From: Sodiomyces alkalinus F11
Lineage: Eukaryota > Ascomycota > Sordariomycetes > Glomerellales > Plectosphaerellaceae
Direction of reading: 5' to 3'
DNA: 64,000 bases
Assembly: GCF_003711515.1 (NCBI RefSeq)
Contig: NW_021167084.1
Coordinates: 786,621 to 850,620 of the forward strand
Part shown: in pieces, positions 36,224 to 48,648 of the stretch
Position numbering within the stretch: the stretch's first letter is position 1
Layout: each line of letters starts with the position of its first letter
The notes under the pieces: generated by a model
Databases searched by the model: none
What the model saw: the letters and a program-made list of their open reading frames with translations, nothing else
What the model was told of the DNA's origin: nothing
Program-made: the position numbers and the translations under genes

Positions 36224-38514
36224 CTAACCAAGCCCGGCCTTTCCCAGCTTCACGACGTGGGCAACAGGCTGCAAAATGCCCTTGTTCGTCATGGTGCCCA
36301 AAGCTGTGCCATTACTCCAACCCATTCTCTCGAGCATGGCTCGCCCACGATTTTCCTGGCCAAGTTCTGGTGCCGAGCCCCCGACAACCTCACCGTCGCG
36401 ATAGCTAGTGGCGGAATGCCCAGCACCTCGTCGGCCCGAACTCTTTTGCAAAGCTGTGCTGCCCGCAATATCGCGCGTAGGGTAATATTTACGGGCGACT
36501 TGAGATATGGCCACGTCAAAAACGTCTTCCGAGTACTTAAACGTTCTCACAGTCCGGGTAAGTGTAGGACGGCGCTGGTTTCCAGCCCCGGTCGATTTCG
36601 ACTTGATGTAGAACTTGTTAGCTAATTCATGAATGACCTTTCGGGCGTGGTTGTCCATCGGAGGCAATGTTGAACTGTTTGGCAGTCAGTATAATGCCCC
36701 TTTCTTCCTTTTCCTTCCTGACCTCCTGAATAGGGAAATACTTTCCTGCTCTGGGCACCAAGGAGAAATGACCTCAGTTCATCCGCAATCTGATCAAGAG
36801 CCATGCGGTGGGGATACTTCGCTCGTAGGTCTTGTGGCTCAGTCTTGCGGCCAAGAAGACCCAATGCTCGGAGTTCCTGACGCTCCCTCTTTCTCTCGGC
36901 TTTCTTTAATCTGTTCCGGTTGAATGCTGTCTGCATCTGCCCCTCGAGTTCTGAGTCAGAGATACCAAATTGAGGTAATTTGCTTTTCTTCTGTTTGCGC
37001 CTGCTCTCTGGAGTCACGTCCCAGCTCATGTAGTCGGTATCGACGGGACCTATTCCCATCCTGTTCAGGGAGCACATCGCGACAAAGTCTTCCTCTTCTG
37101 CTATATCGTCGTCGCTTGGTGAATGAATGCTTGGAGGGGAATCCTTGTCGGCTGGTTCTGTATCATGGCTGCGTGTTGCGTCTGTCGTACGCATCTCGGC
37201 ATCGAAATTACCAAGGGATATTCCTGAGGACATCTCTACCCTTTGCTCTGCACCAGTGCCACCAGCCAAACAATGATCTTCGATTGGAGACTCTTTTTGG
37301 GTGCTGTCGAGAGTCCGGATCAAGCCATCGAGATCGCTGAGGTCCGCTTTATCCTCGCTTTCATATTGTCTCATATTTGCGATGTAGTCTGCTAGCACTT
37401 CGTCCTCCTTTTTTACTACGGAACGTGGTCGAGTAATGCATTTTTTCCGGGCTTTTCGCCTCTTCTCCTTGCTGATGTTTTTGGATGCTGGTTCGTGGTT
37501 GTGGAATGTTTTCGGGGAATCGTCTTCTAACGTTCTCTTGATGGCACTGGTGCAGGCGGCTTCGCTGACGACGTGGATCTCCGAACGTAGCTTCGCCAAG
37601 TCAAATGCCTGGGCTACCGGAGATTTGGGTTTGCGTGGATGATTACGTCCTTTGAATAAGATAACTTCTTCGCTGGAATCCGCGTCAGGGTCGTCCGATG
37701 CGTAGGATGTTGTTCCCTGTACTGGGATTCGGTCACGATACGACGAATCGCGTGTCGTATCAACAAAGAAAAGCGAGAGACTCGCCGGGTCCGAGTTGGT
37801 CTTCGATGAGCCCGGAACGTCCGCTTCACTTGCGACAATAGATTTAGGTTCCAAATAACCGCTCATAAGGTCTAGGCCCGAGGGAGCTGCCGGTATGTTT
37901 GAGGCACTCCGTGACACCGAAGTTTCCAACTGGCCTTGGTCACTACGTGAAATCGACTCGAAAGAATAACTACTTTTCGTTAACTCTGTCTCGAGGGTGG
38001 CTGTTGCCGGTCCAGACTTTGGTGTCATATTGCTCGCAGGTTCGTCTTCATGCTCGTTAGACCGCTGCGACAGTTCTTCTAGAGCGTTGCTAGCCTTTTG
38101 TTGGAGCTGTTGTTCGAGTTGTCCCGTAGGGTCAACAGCCCCCGCACTGACAAAGCAAACAGGTCGACTACGCAGACGAGACTCCCTGCTCCAGGCATCC
38201 TGTCCATGAGCCGTACTGCGCGCTTCGTCTGCTAACGTGAATGCTGCAGTGTGGCGGCCTTTGTCAGATCCAATAACATTCCTAACCAAGAGTCCACTGA
38301 CCTGTCGATGACCCCCGTAATTCTTGTTGGTTCGACGCCGGACAATCGGATTTTGTACTAATGCGGAATTTGCCATTGCGAGGCGATGCTCGGTAGCCTC
38401 CCCTCTTCGTACTTGACCGCGGCATAACACGCCGGAAGGTTGGTAGGTCGCAATTGGAGGGGTGCCAGGAGTTTCATTAGGCAGATGCTCCAGGGTACTG
38501 TAATTCCCGAACAC
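36224..38514 (-). CDS. R3H and G-patch protein, Sqs1-like, with an unresolved splice or frameshift
   Basis: Two minus-strand frames make one protein. The 5' frame (38514 to about 36742) gives about 590 residues: FTLADEARST and VCFVSAGAVDP near the N-terminus match the conserved start of fungal Sqs1 proteins; a Ser/Asp/Glu-rich middle follows, then a charged KKAERKRERQELRALGLLG and the R3H approach (LDQIADELRSFLLG). The 3' frame (36674-36224) holds the R3H core (LPPMDNHARKVIHELANKF) and a C-terminal G-patch (RAMLERMGWSNGTALG, ending GLG). Yeast Sqs1 stimulates the helicase Prp43 in rRNA processing and splicing through its G-patch; this role is inferred by family. The obvious intron 36741-36675 (GTATTT..CAG, 67 bp) leaves the frame off by one. 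The ATG lies 42 bp from an LTR fragment, so the start is provisional. Confidence 0.8.
36675..36741 (-). other. Probable 67-bp intron of the Sqs1-like gene, phase conflict
   Basis: GTATTT donor after AGCAGGAAA, branch-like CTGAC, and acceptor CAAACAG before the R3H core. The donor is phase 0 but the downstream exon needs phase 2. One A fewer in the AAA run before the donor would fix it. The only in-phase alternative donor I see (36772, GTCATT) would delete the conserved SFL region. Confidence 0.6.
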
Positions 38515-38555
38515 GTTTGTTGATGGACACGAGGGGGCAAGGAGGAGTTACAGGT

Positions 38556-38661
38556 TGTCGCATGGGCACAGACCATGCATGGCAGACCATGCCTGACTAA
38601 GGGCTTCGGAGCTCGGGGATCAGGATATGACAGGGGTGGATACCGGGAAAGACCGGATGGT
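38556..38661 (+). repeat. Truncated copia LTR end at the right edge of the gene island
   Basis: The plus strand starts TGTCGCATGGGCAC, the inverse of the LTR end at 31302, and runs to GACCGGATGG, the inverse of an internal LTR position. The middle is altered by a small rearrangement containing two CATGC-type repeats. It lies opposite in orientation to the LTR at 31016-31302. It still carries many TG/CA dinucleotides, and heavy RIP starts right after it. Confidence 0.8.
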
Positions 38662-39313
38662 AATTATAGGAATAGAAGAAACCGATTAGATCGCGATAGA
38701 GTTAGATTCCGGATATAGAATAGACTCGATAGGGGGCTTATAACCCCCACTACTAATTAAAATAGATTCTTATATAACGGCGAAGAAAAGATAAGACCGC
38801 CGAGAGTAGCTTACCCAGATTAGGGTAACTAACCCCTAGTAGACTTAATAAAAAGCTAATACTGAGCGTGGGAGCGAAATAACGATACCTTATAAGAGGA
38901 CCCGATAGTCTAGTAAGGACCTTTATAGACCCTATAAGCAGGTCGTGATACTTCTTTACGAGGCTTAGCGGGTAATACTTTTAATATTAATATCTGTGAG
39001 TATAGCCCCTTTACTAATAGGTAATCTCCTAATCGTAAGGGGCCTCTTCCTTTAAGATAAGTTAGAAAAGCTAGACCCCGAAGATAAGTATCACGGAGTA
39101 AAATCTAAGACTACTACCACCCTCTCGTTAAAGACCTTATTACTCTTATTAAGACGAGATAATATATATAATAACCAGCTAGTATCTAGAACACTTATAG
39201 GATCTTTTTACTAGACGATTAGTTCGAAGAACCTTACCCTAAACGCCTTAACCCTATTATTATTATTCGCCTACCCCCTCGCACTGACACTTAAAACACT
39301 ATAAACACTTAGA
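38662..39313 (+). other. RIP-degraded sequence upstream of Gypsy-2, probably the leader of Gypsy-3
   Basis: No domain is readable. Gypsy-2 is inserted with a 5-bp duplication and the sequence after it continues as Gypsy-3 gag, so this stretch should be the 5' part of Gypsy-3. I found no LTR match for it in the window. Confidence 0.4.
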
Positions 39314-39318
39314 ATTAG
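39314..39318. repeat. Gypsy-2 target-site duplication, left
   Basis: ATTAG, repeated at 48644-48648 directly after the 3' LTR. Confidence 0.85.
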
Positions 39319-39638
39319 TGATACGCCTCGGAACCCCACCGGGTACCGTGGGCGTACCTTACAGGTGCTAAGGCATATACTATAGCACCCACGGGGTATA
39401 CTATAGAAGCCGTGGCGTATACTAGGGTATCCGGAGGATTATATACGTAGATACCGAGGATCCTACGGGGTTTACCCGTGGGTATATTAGTCCTGGGGGC
39501 GCGCCCCCTTTTCTAGCTTAGAGAAGATATCTTATTTTACCACCCTTTACGGCACCCTAAGGTTACCCCTTTAGAAAAGCCTGGCTCCTAAGTCTAAGAG
39601 TACTAGCTAGCTAGAGGATATACCGGTTAGGTATATGA
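39319..39638 (+). repeat. Gypsy-2 5' LTR
   Basis: 320 bp, TGATACGCC to TATATGA, nearly identical to 48324-48643. Confidence 0.92.
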
Positions 39639-39699
39639 AATAGTAGTAACTGAGTTTCGCGCGAGGTTTACGTACCGCCGTCTTACGAAAGCTACGCGA

Positions 39700-42240
39700 C
39701 GCCGCCGCGTCCGCCGTAGTTACTAAGTAGAATAGCTTAACCGCTTATCGCTAGACGAAGACGCCTCCCCTTTAATAGGTCTAGGCGTGGAGTATATAAG
39801 GGAACCACTATCCTTAGGTCGTACACCGTTAAACGCTATCTATACCGCCTTTATAATAAATACTAGCCGTGGAACCCTAAAGCTCCGAATTATAACCGAT
39901 ACTAACCCCGCTAATAATATTCCCTGCCCCTAGGACCTTAAGGGAATAAGGAATATCGTTAGGATAGTTAACGACTATCCCGATCTTACCGAGGAAGCCT
40001 TTTCGCCCGAGGTTCGCGCCCTAATTCGTATTACTAAGTAAGCCTATAATCTCCCTAGCGTGCCTAGCGCTAGCGGCGCCCTAACCTTAAGAGGAAGAAC
40101 CACGGCCGCGAGAACCACCGAGGAACCCACGTACCTATTAACGTGGACCTTAACGCCGGCGAGATTCACTAACGCCGTGGCTAAGTAGCTAAGTAAGGAG
40201 CCTTAATACCGGGAACTCCTTATAAGGCCCGGCCGAACTCGGGATCCTAAGGGAAAATAGCCTATCCGTCCCTTTACTGCGGGTCCTAAACTTCCGACTA
40301 TTAAGCCCGAGCCCGATTATAATAACGCAGGAGCAGGGCTAAGCTTACTCCCCTATACCTAGTTATAAGCATAATAGTCGGCGGATTCCCGGAAGATAAA
40401 GGGGATATACTATACCCTCTTATCGAATAGCGTATCGACTAATAGTCTAACTTATCTTTCCTACTTATATTAGCCGCCGACTCTATTTCCGATACTACTA
40501 ACCGCTAATCTTTTACTATAGACCGCTATACTACTAAGTCCACCCACTATTCGCTAACTATAGACGATAAGGATAAGTACCGTAGCCTAACTTTATCGGA
40601 TATTATCTATATTCCCATGACCGCGAATACCGGAGGAAACTCCGGAAGCCGTGGGGACTACGCCGGTCCTAACGGTATATAAGGCCACGCCGCTAGTAGT
40701 TAAGGGAGGCCCTTAGGTAACGGCGGTATAGACCGAGGATAAGGTAATTAGGGGAACGCCCCTAGTATCCCCGGTTAAAGTGGCCAGGGCGGCGCGCTAA
40801 ACCCGCCTAATAACTAAGGCGCGAGCCCGTAAGAGCCGTTTATATACGTTTAACCGGCTAACCTTACCGCGTTTATCGCGTAGAGTACCGCTAATTTCCG
40901 GAGCGACTAAACGCCCTTAAGTAGTCACCGCTTTAAGGCCGATAACCTTAGCTACTTTAACCCTCCCCGGTATTTCTCTACCGAAAAAGACGTACGCACC
41001 GAGGGAATTAAGCTTATTTTTATAGACGTTTACCGGTTTACCGACGCTATCGAGTAGTATACCAGTCTAAGCGATAACTATAAGCGAAGCGTACCCCGCG
41101 GCCTACCGCGGTGCCTCCTTAGTAAAGCGTCTATATAGTTTATAAGTCTTAACGTGGGCCGCCGAGAATTCTTTAATAAGGATACTACCGTGACCGATTA
41201 AATAAAGGCTTTCTAGGAAAGGTTTAGGCTCCTACGCGAGGAAGCCGAGTATAAGCTACGCCGGCAGAAGTATACCTTAGAAGATATAGTACTCCGCCGC
41301 GATATTCGTATATTCGCCGATAAGGTTATTCGCCTAGCTAAGGCCGCCGATAAGTCTAAGGAAAAGCTTCTATCTATTATCTAGGATAAGCTTAACGCGA
41401 ACCTAGCGGCCACTATAGTATGACCTAGGCCTCTTATCTGCTAGACGGATTTTATAACCACTCTCGCCGATTAGATACCTAGATAGTACCGGAACTATAC
41501 CTAGGGAGGTTAGAAGCACCTTGTTAGCCGCTATAGCCTCCCGAGGACTAACCGGGATACCCGTGGACAGTATAGGGCCTCGCCTAGCGTCTACGTCCAG
41601 CCACCCGCTCCACGGTATTACGACTAACGGTCTAGCCCTATACCGGAACGCCGCCGTATACCGTAACCTAACCGTTACTCCCCTAATCTAAGTTAGTTCC
41701 GCCGTAACGATTCACTATACGCCCTGCCTATACTAAATGCTAATCGCTTCGTGAATGATAAAGGTTAACGCCTACTAACTAATAACGCGAACGACTAGTC
41801 TAACCGCTAATTTCGAGACCGTCGTTAAGAGAGACTATAGGAACTCGTCTATATAGTTACCGAGGACGCCGTAGGACCTATATCGGAAGACGACGCTAAC
41901 GCGGAGCCGGAAGATAAGTACTATTATTAGGAGGAAGACTCTAAAGGCTCCGTGGCGTCGTATAATGATAGCACGGATAACGAGAAAAGTGAATAACTAT
42001 ACTAAGTCGCTAATAGACCCGGTTTTATACCTAAGTATTCCGATCTCTACTAGGTACGCTAAGAGTATAGTAAATACTATACGACTATAAGATCTAACGT
42101 CGAGACTATTCACTATAAAAAGCACTATCGCTAGCCGTACTTACCGGCGGACTAAGGTGGATAGGACTCTCCCCCTATTAACGGCGCTTTCTAGAAAGTG
42201 CGGGATCCTACTAAAGGTCCTTACGAGTACACGTACGCCC
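39700..42240 (+). pseudogene. Gypsy-2 gag region
   Basis: Long plus-strand region before protease. Coherent pieces can be read near 41150-41420, helical and charged (LRRQKYTLEDIVLRRDIRI, then FADKVIRLAKAADKS), as expected of capsid. The first kilobase reads in shifting frames and I could not fix its borders. Confidence 0.6.
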
Positions 42241-45200
42241 GGATCTAAGCCCGTGGCACGCTAATAGGCGAGCCGTTCGAAATCTATATCGACTTAGGAG
42301 CCTCCTGCTATATAGTAAGCTAGTAGCTCCTTAGTCGATTTCCCGATAAACACGTCGATTCCACTAAACGCTCCGTCCTTTAGGGTATAGAATCGATAAA
42401 GACCCTAGAATAGGCTACCTTCAACGTACTGGTTCGTGGCACGGTAGGTAAAGACACGCGGATCGGCCGCTTATACGTAGGAGCCTAGATCGTTCCTAGG
42501 CTTAACGCCGGTCTACTCCTAGGATAAGAGTTTAATTATCCTAATAGCCTGGATATCCTTAATACGCGGGACGCTATTCGTGTTAGCGCCTACTAGGATC
42601 TCCTAGTATTAGCTCGAGTATTTGCTAAACGCTCGCCGGTCTAGCGGAAACTTAAATCCACTAAGAAGACCGTGATTCTACCCCGGTAGTATAGATTAGT
42701 TCCGATTTAGAAGCCGGATATTAATATCGACTCTATAGAGTATACGCCCGATATCGCGGGATCCCTTAATCTACTCCTACGGGATTAGTTAAGTATACCG
42801 ATCTTTAACGCTAGCGACTAGCCCTTAGTTATCCTATAAAGTGCTAGATTAGGTTATATCGAGCCCTTTTACGTAAACGGTTACTTTTACGCCGAACGCG
42901 ACGATACGCACGATATCTTAATAAAGCGTATAAACGCTATAAAAACCCCGGCGGAGGCGGTAAAAGGCGATCTCTTCCGAGGGTATATCACGCCCGAGGG
43001 GAAACTCGGTATCGCTAAAAGCCCCGATACTCCTATAGAGACTACTAAGGAAAGCGTAACGATCTACCGCCGTAAAGGCCGGGTTATCCGCCGCCTTTAT
43101 AAGAAGGAGGTTATTTCCGTGGTTAACGCCTAAGCCTTTTTCTATTAATTCCCGGTATATAAGCCGTATCGCGAGCGGTTTACTATCGTCTCGTACCGAG
43201 GATAGGAGCGTTCTAAAGTCGCTTTTATAGGTTTCCGTAACTCGGCGCACGTCTAGCGATATATAGATAAGCTTCTTCGGCTATATAAGGATTTCGCCGT
43301 AGCCTTTATTAACGATATCGTGATCGCCTCGGATTCCGAGGATAAGCACGCTACCTACTTAGAGTCCGTTCTATCCCTTTTTAATCGTAAGAGGATCTCT
43401 ATCTCCCCTAATAACTTCTTTATCGCGTACCCGTTGGTTTAGCTACTAGGATTCGAGGTTAACGCCCTTAGCCTATCGAATACTAAGGAATATATAGCGG
43501 CCCTCCGTAAAGTACTGCCCCCGAAATCTCTCTAAGCTCTTAAATAATAGATCGGTATAATAGGTTAGCTTCGGCACCTTATCCCGCGGTTCTCCTACCG
43601 TATTAGCCCGTTATAGCGCCGGAAGACCACTCTTCTCGCCGAGGCACGGAAGCTAGAAAAGGACACGGGCTAGGCTTATAAGGTATATACCCGGCGTGCC
43701 GTGGTCGAGCTAACTACCGAGGAGTTAGCCGCGTTTAAGGATATCACGGACACGCTTACCTCTGATATTTATCTCTTTTACTATAATCCCACGAAGATCC
43801 TTTTTATCTAGCTGGATACCTTTAGGGAATACGGCTTTTCCGCTATACTCTTCTAGCTTATCGACGAGTCTAAATAGCTCGCTAAGGGAACCGTCCGTAA
43901 AACCCTAGTCTGCCCGGTGCTTTATATTAGTAAGGGGCTTAACGCCGCCAAGCAGAAGTACTAGCTAACCGAATTAGAGGTCGCCTGCCTTATCTAGGCT
44001 ATTCGTAAGACTTAGACTATTATTTAGTCCGCTCGCCGAAATCCGATTATTATCCTAACGGACTACGCTATTACCGTAGGAATTATAAAGTCCACGGCGC
44101 TAGCTAGCACCGATAAGACCCGGTTAAATATAAAGCTCGTTCTCTTTTCCGAATTCCTTAGCTAGTTTTAGTTAGACTGCCGTTATATCCTTAGTAAGAT
44201 AAACGTGGTAGCCGATACCCTATTAAGACTCCCTACTATAGATACGGTAGAAGAAGGAGAAGACGAGGGAGAGCTAGAAAGGATTTAGTACGATTAGGCG
44301 GTCTACCACTTTAGCGAGCTAAGGATGAATCCGGATATAAGATAAAGGATCTACGATAGTTACGCTAATAATCTATGGTAGGCTCCCTTACTTACTTAGG
44401 TAAAAGACTATTTATCTATAATTAAGATTCCTTTCGAGGAGGATAATAGTCTGCTATACCACGTAGAGTGGAACGGTAAACGCCGTCTTTATATACCGTT
44501 CGCCCTATATCAGGAATTTATTCGTGCCGCCTATAACGAGCGCCACTACTTCGGCGCTAAGCGCACCTAGCACGACCTCGCTAGCTAGTTCGCTATTCCT
44601 AAGCTACGCAGGGAGATAGAGTCTTATATCGTAAGTTATTAGATTTACGCTACTAACTAGACTAACCGCTAGCGTCCCCTTAGCGAGATATAGCTAATCC
44701 TAACGCCGCTAATTCCCTTCTATACCGTCGTTATAGATTTTATTATCGGTTTACCCGAGGTTCCCTTAGCCGGTTCTCCCTAGTAAAGGAAGGGCTTCCC
44801 TTTATTCGACTCGCTCTTAACTATCACCGATAAGTTTACTAAGGCTACCTTATTTATTCCGGGCTATAGCACGTATACCGCCGAGGACTAGGCCTTATTA
44901 CTACTTTAGGCGCTTTAGTTAGGTAATTAGGGTATCCCCCGATCTATTATCTCCGACTATAACCCTAAATTCCTCTCGGTTTTCTAGTAGACGCTATAAA
45001 AGGCCACGGGCACGACGCTAAGGTTCTCCACGGCGTAGCACCCTTAGATAGACGGTCTATCCGAATAGAAGAATTAGATAGTCGAAATCTTTATCCGTAT
45101 ATTCCTCGCCGATAACCCGGAGGTTTTATAGACTAAGGTAATCGTGTCGCTATAGTTTAACCTTAATAACGCCTTTAGCGAGGTACTCGGCTACGCATCG

Positions 45201-45840
45201 AATAAGATACTATATAGTATAAAGACTAACGGTCCCCTTGACATTATCGGTAAAGCTAGTCCCTAGGTCTCCCGCGAGATACTCTAGGAAAATGCTAAGC
45301 TTGTTATCGCTATAGCCTAGATATATATAAAGCGGCTATACGATAAGAAGCACCGTAATATCCGGTTCGCCCCGGGCGACCTCGTGTATATTCGGCTTAG
45401 TAACGATTATAATCTACCTAGTAAGCCTTCCACGAAAATCAGCTAGTAACGAATAGGTCCGTTTAAGGTGCTAAAGCAGGTAACGCTATTAGTATACCAC
45501 CTCGACTTACCTAGCACGCTTAATATATACCCGGTAATTAGTATCGCCTATCTACTACTGGCGAAGGACTCGAGTAAGGACCCGTTCCCCGGCCGGAACG
45601 TCGACGGAGGCCTGGTAAACACCGAGGATTAGGACGACGAGCGATAGCGTGACCCGTATAAGCACTATAAGGTCGAGGCTATCCTAGATAAAAGAGTCAC
45701 CCGTAAGGGGCGAGGTTAGCCTTACACGGAATACCTAGTATAATAGAAAGGATAGTTAGCTTACTAGAATATATAGATACCGTAAGAAGCTATAGAGGCG
45801 TATGCGCTAATTAATACCTTTAAGGAGAGATAAAAGACCT
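42240..45840 (+). pseudogene. Gypsy-2 pol: protease, RT, RNase H, integrase, chromodomain
   Basis: The protease active-site region reads FEIYIDLGAS, with IDLGA at 42288-42302; the Leu is probably the usual Ser after TCA became TTA. In the RT, the catalytic box lies near 43302-43325 as AFINDIVIASDS, followed by FIAYP, LLGFEVNALSLS and RKVLPPKS. RNase H spans about 43740-44250. Integrase spans about 44500-45500, with VIDFIIGLPEVP near 44730 and TLRFSTAHP-like and DGLSE blocks near 45020-45065. The chromodomain at about 45660-45800 reads YKVEAILDKRV, then TEYLV. The minus-strand frames at 42918-43250 and 45764-46018 are shadows. Confidence 0.85.
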
Positions 45841-46299
45841 TAGGTGATCTAAGGATAGCCTTAAAGAAAACGGAGCCTCTAAAGGTATTATAGCCAGGAG
45901 ACGTTAAAGGACTAAAGAAAGCACGGCGTATACCGAAGGTCACCGAAGTATTATAAAACGCGCCGAGGGCATGGTATAAGACGAATATTACCGCCGCCCC
46001 GAGTAAGCCCGAATACACGGCAGGAATAGACTCGTAATCTATACGTGCCTTCTATTAACTACTATAATAGCTATAGTTACCACGGCGTTTAGCCAGGTAA
46101 TAGAAAAAATAATATTATACCTATAACGCTTAAGTTATTTTCCTTTTCCCTTCTTTTCCTTTTCTCTTTACTACTATAACCGTAAACGCTAACGTAGTAA
46201 ACGTAGTCTACTATTCTTATATTTCCCCTTACTATTTTTCGTTATTTTAGTAACGTATACCCTTCTCTTTCTTCTATTTATATAGGCGCGAATAGTCCT

Positions 46300-48004
46300 C
46301 CCCCCACGCTTCCTACGGTAAGCTAACGGAGAAAGCCACGCTTCCCTTATACCGCCTCGGCGAATTAGACCCGCCCCGCTACTTACCTACTTCGCGGTAC
46401 GGGCACTAAGTTCCTACTAGCCCTCTAAGGATTAAGACTACCGTGATTATTTCGAGCGCGCCTTTAAGAACCCTAAAAAGCCAGGTACCGGCTTTACTAA
46501 GGCCGGATATTACCGGGCCGTTACCCTCTATAGCGGAGAGGAACGTCTAGAATATAAGCTAAGCGCCCTCGGCGAGCGGTTTATAGCGTGGAAATAATCC
46601 TATTAAGGTAAGCTCCGGGAACTCCGCGTACACGCGGAAGTATAAGGCTACCTCTACCTAGAGACTAAAGACCTCGATCGCACTATCTTTATGCCTACGA
46701 ACTATTCTAAGGAGAATATAGAGATTACTAAGTATAAGGCTAAAGATATCGTTAGATAGTTCCTATAGCTAGACTACCTACTAGAAGCTAACGAGGAACT
46801 CGCCTTATAGGACCGTCTTAATATCTTGTTTAAGGACTATATCGAGATAGGCCGTAACGCCGACGCCCCCTATACCGCCTCGGGGAAGTTTAAGAAAACG
46901 CCCTAGTCCACCCGTATAGTTAGCTTCGACACCCCTAGCGTGGACTCGGTTCCCCGGCCTACCGTATACGTCAACTTAGAAGCCGAAATTAACCTAGTAG
47001 AATCCGTGGCGGGACCGTTATCCGCCGGTGCCCTATAGCCTAAAACACCTATAAGGCTAGAAAGCGCCTAGGTACTAGGGTTTATACTCTAATATATCCG
47101 GGACTACGCCTATCTTTCTAAGGCGGTATACGACGTTATTCTATCGAAGAAAGACGTGGACTAAATATACCTGGAACTTAAGGTATACCTTATAGACTAC
47201 GCTAGGTAAACTAACGTTATTAATAAGCTTATCCGTAAGTATATACACGGGCTACCCACTATTAAGGGTAAGGAAGTAGCGCCTATTATACTCTCGGTTA
47301 AGGACTTCCTAGTTATAGTGCGTACCGGCGAGGAATTAGTACTAACGCCCCTGATAAAGCGCCTAATACCCGCTAAGAACCCCATAGAACCCCCCACTAA
47401 GCGCGTTATTAGGTCCTCCGATATCGAGAAAGCTATACGGGATATTATTAAGAACTTCTCGGCCCGGCTAAGTATCGCGGGCGCCGACCCTATCGAGGAA
47501 GTCGTCGTGGCGTATGACTAAGAGGTGTTTATTATTAAGTGGCGCGGCTATACTATAGCCCTACCACGCTCGGCCGCTAAGTTCGTTTTATTAGTACTCC
47601 GCGACGGTATCGCCCGGGATAACTCGTGGAACGCGGTAGATTACTCCTTACTCCTCCGCCTCTAGCGTATAGGCCGTATAGTCGCCCTCGCGCCCCTTAC
47701 CGAAAACGGGGACCTTATAGACGCGCGCCGAGACGCGCTGCTAAACCTCCTTATATCGGACCGCGAGAAAGCCCTCGCTATTATCTAGTACTATATAGCA
47801 CTTCGATATATCTAGGCTAGCCGCCCGCTCGCTAGCCTAAAGGAAGCACACGCGCCTAACCGGACCGAGTTAGAAGCTATAGCTACCGAAGTCACTATAG
47901 AAGAAGCCGCTAAAGACCTGCACACGCCCCTAAAGGAATAGGGTATCCCTATAAGAAGTATATAGCTAGCTGCTAAGGATAACGAAATTACCTTACTAGA
48001 CTGA
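46300..48004 (+). pseudogene. Extra sense ORF of Gypsy-2 downstream of pol, about 560 codons, unknown
   Basis: One plus-strand frame can be read from about 46300 to TGA 48002-48004, all earlier stops being TAA/TAG. The product is mostly helical and charged: DYFERAFKNPKKPGTGFTKA near the start, LETKDLDRTIFMPTNYSKEN, then YIRDYAYLSKAVYDVILSKK and RSSDIEKAIRDIIKNF in the middle, and LEAIATEVTIEEAAKDLHTP near the end. I see no signal peptide, no membrane segment and no Cys cluster, so it does not look like an envelope protein despite its place after pol. The start codon is unknown because RIP turns ATG into ATA. It could be a captured host gene or an element-specific accessory protein. Confidence 0.55.
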
Positions 48005-48323
48005 CTCCGTGTATTAGTAAGGAGGGTATAGGTTATATTACGGAATCCTATAGCACGCGGTGGTTTATACTAAGCTCTGGTTTTCTTTTTTTTCTTTTTA
48101 TCTTACTTCGTTCTTCCTTTCTCTTTTTCTAGCCGGGATATACCCGGCACCTTAGGTAGTAATAATAGCGGTCGCTATTAGGGTACCGCTAAATATATAC
48201 CTTTCCTTCTATTAAAACCTAACTACACCACGGTCTACTAGTATAACCGTGATAAGCCTTAAGTAAGGTATTGTAGTTATCGGGGAAGCCCGCGGGACGT
48301 AGGGCTTCTTCGCCCCGGGTATT

Positions 48324-48643
48324 TAATACGCCTCGGAACCCTACCGGGTACCGTGGGCGTACCTTAAAGGTGCTAAGGTATATACTATAGCACCCACGGG
48401 GTATACTATAGAAGCCGTGGCGTGTACTAGGGTATCCGGAGGATTATATACGTAGATACCGAGGATCCTACGGGGTTTACCCGTGGGTATATTAGTCCTG
48501 GGGGCGCGCCCCCTTTTCTAGCTTAGAGAAGATATCTTATTTTACCACCCTTTACGGCACCCTAAGGTCACCCCTTTAGAAAAGCCTGGCTCCCAGGTCC
48601 AAGAGTACTGGCTGGCCAGAGGATATACCGGTCAGATATATTA
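48324..48643 (+). repeat. Gypsy-2 3' LTR
   Basis: 320 bp, TAATACGCC to TATATTA. The 320 bp before it, from 48005, hold only a pyrimidine-rich stretch (48080-48130). Confidence 0.92.
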
Positions 48644-48648
48644 ATTAG

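Larger units (their letters stand above)
39319..48643 (+). mobile_element. Gypsy-2: complete 9.3-kb Ty3/gypsy chromovirus with an extra 3' ORF, RIP-degraded
   Basis: Two 320-bp LTRs, a perfect ATTAG duplication, and gag, protease, RT, RNase H, integrase and chromodomain in Ty3/gypsy order on the plus strand. About 2.2 kb then separate the chromodomain from the 3' LTR, and most of that is another long sense frame. All frames are closed by TAA/TAG. It is nested in Gypsy-3. Confidence 0.92.

Noticed and set aside
36924..37340. Plus-strand frames of up to 138 codons opposite the Sqs1-like gene
   Set aside because: Shadows of the minus-strand coding frame, which has recognisable conserved blocks.
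38222..38300. Extra intron in the 5' part of the Sqs1-like gene (GTCAGT..CTGCAG)
   Set aside because: Donor and acceptor phases disagree and removing it creates an early stop, while the unspliced frame stays open.
42918..43250. Minus-strand open frame of 110 codons
   Set aside because: Antisense to the Gypsy-2 RT, whose catalytic and flanking blocks are readable on the plus strand. Unlike the downstream antisense ORFs it overlaps pol and is short.
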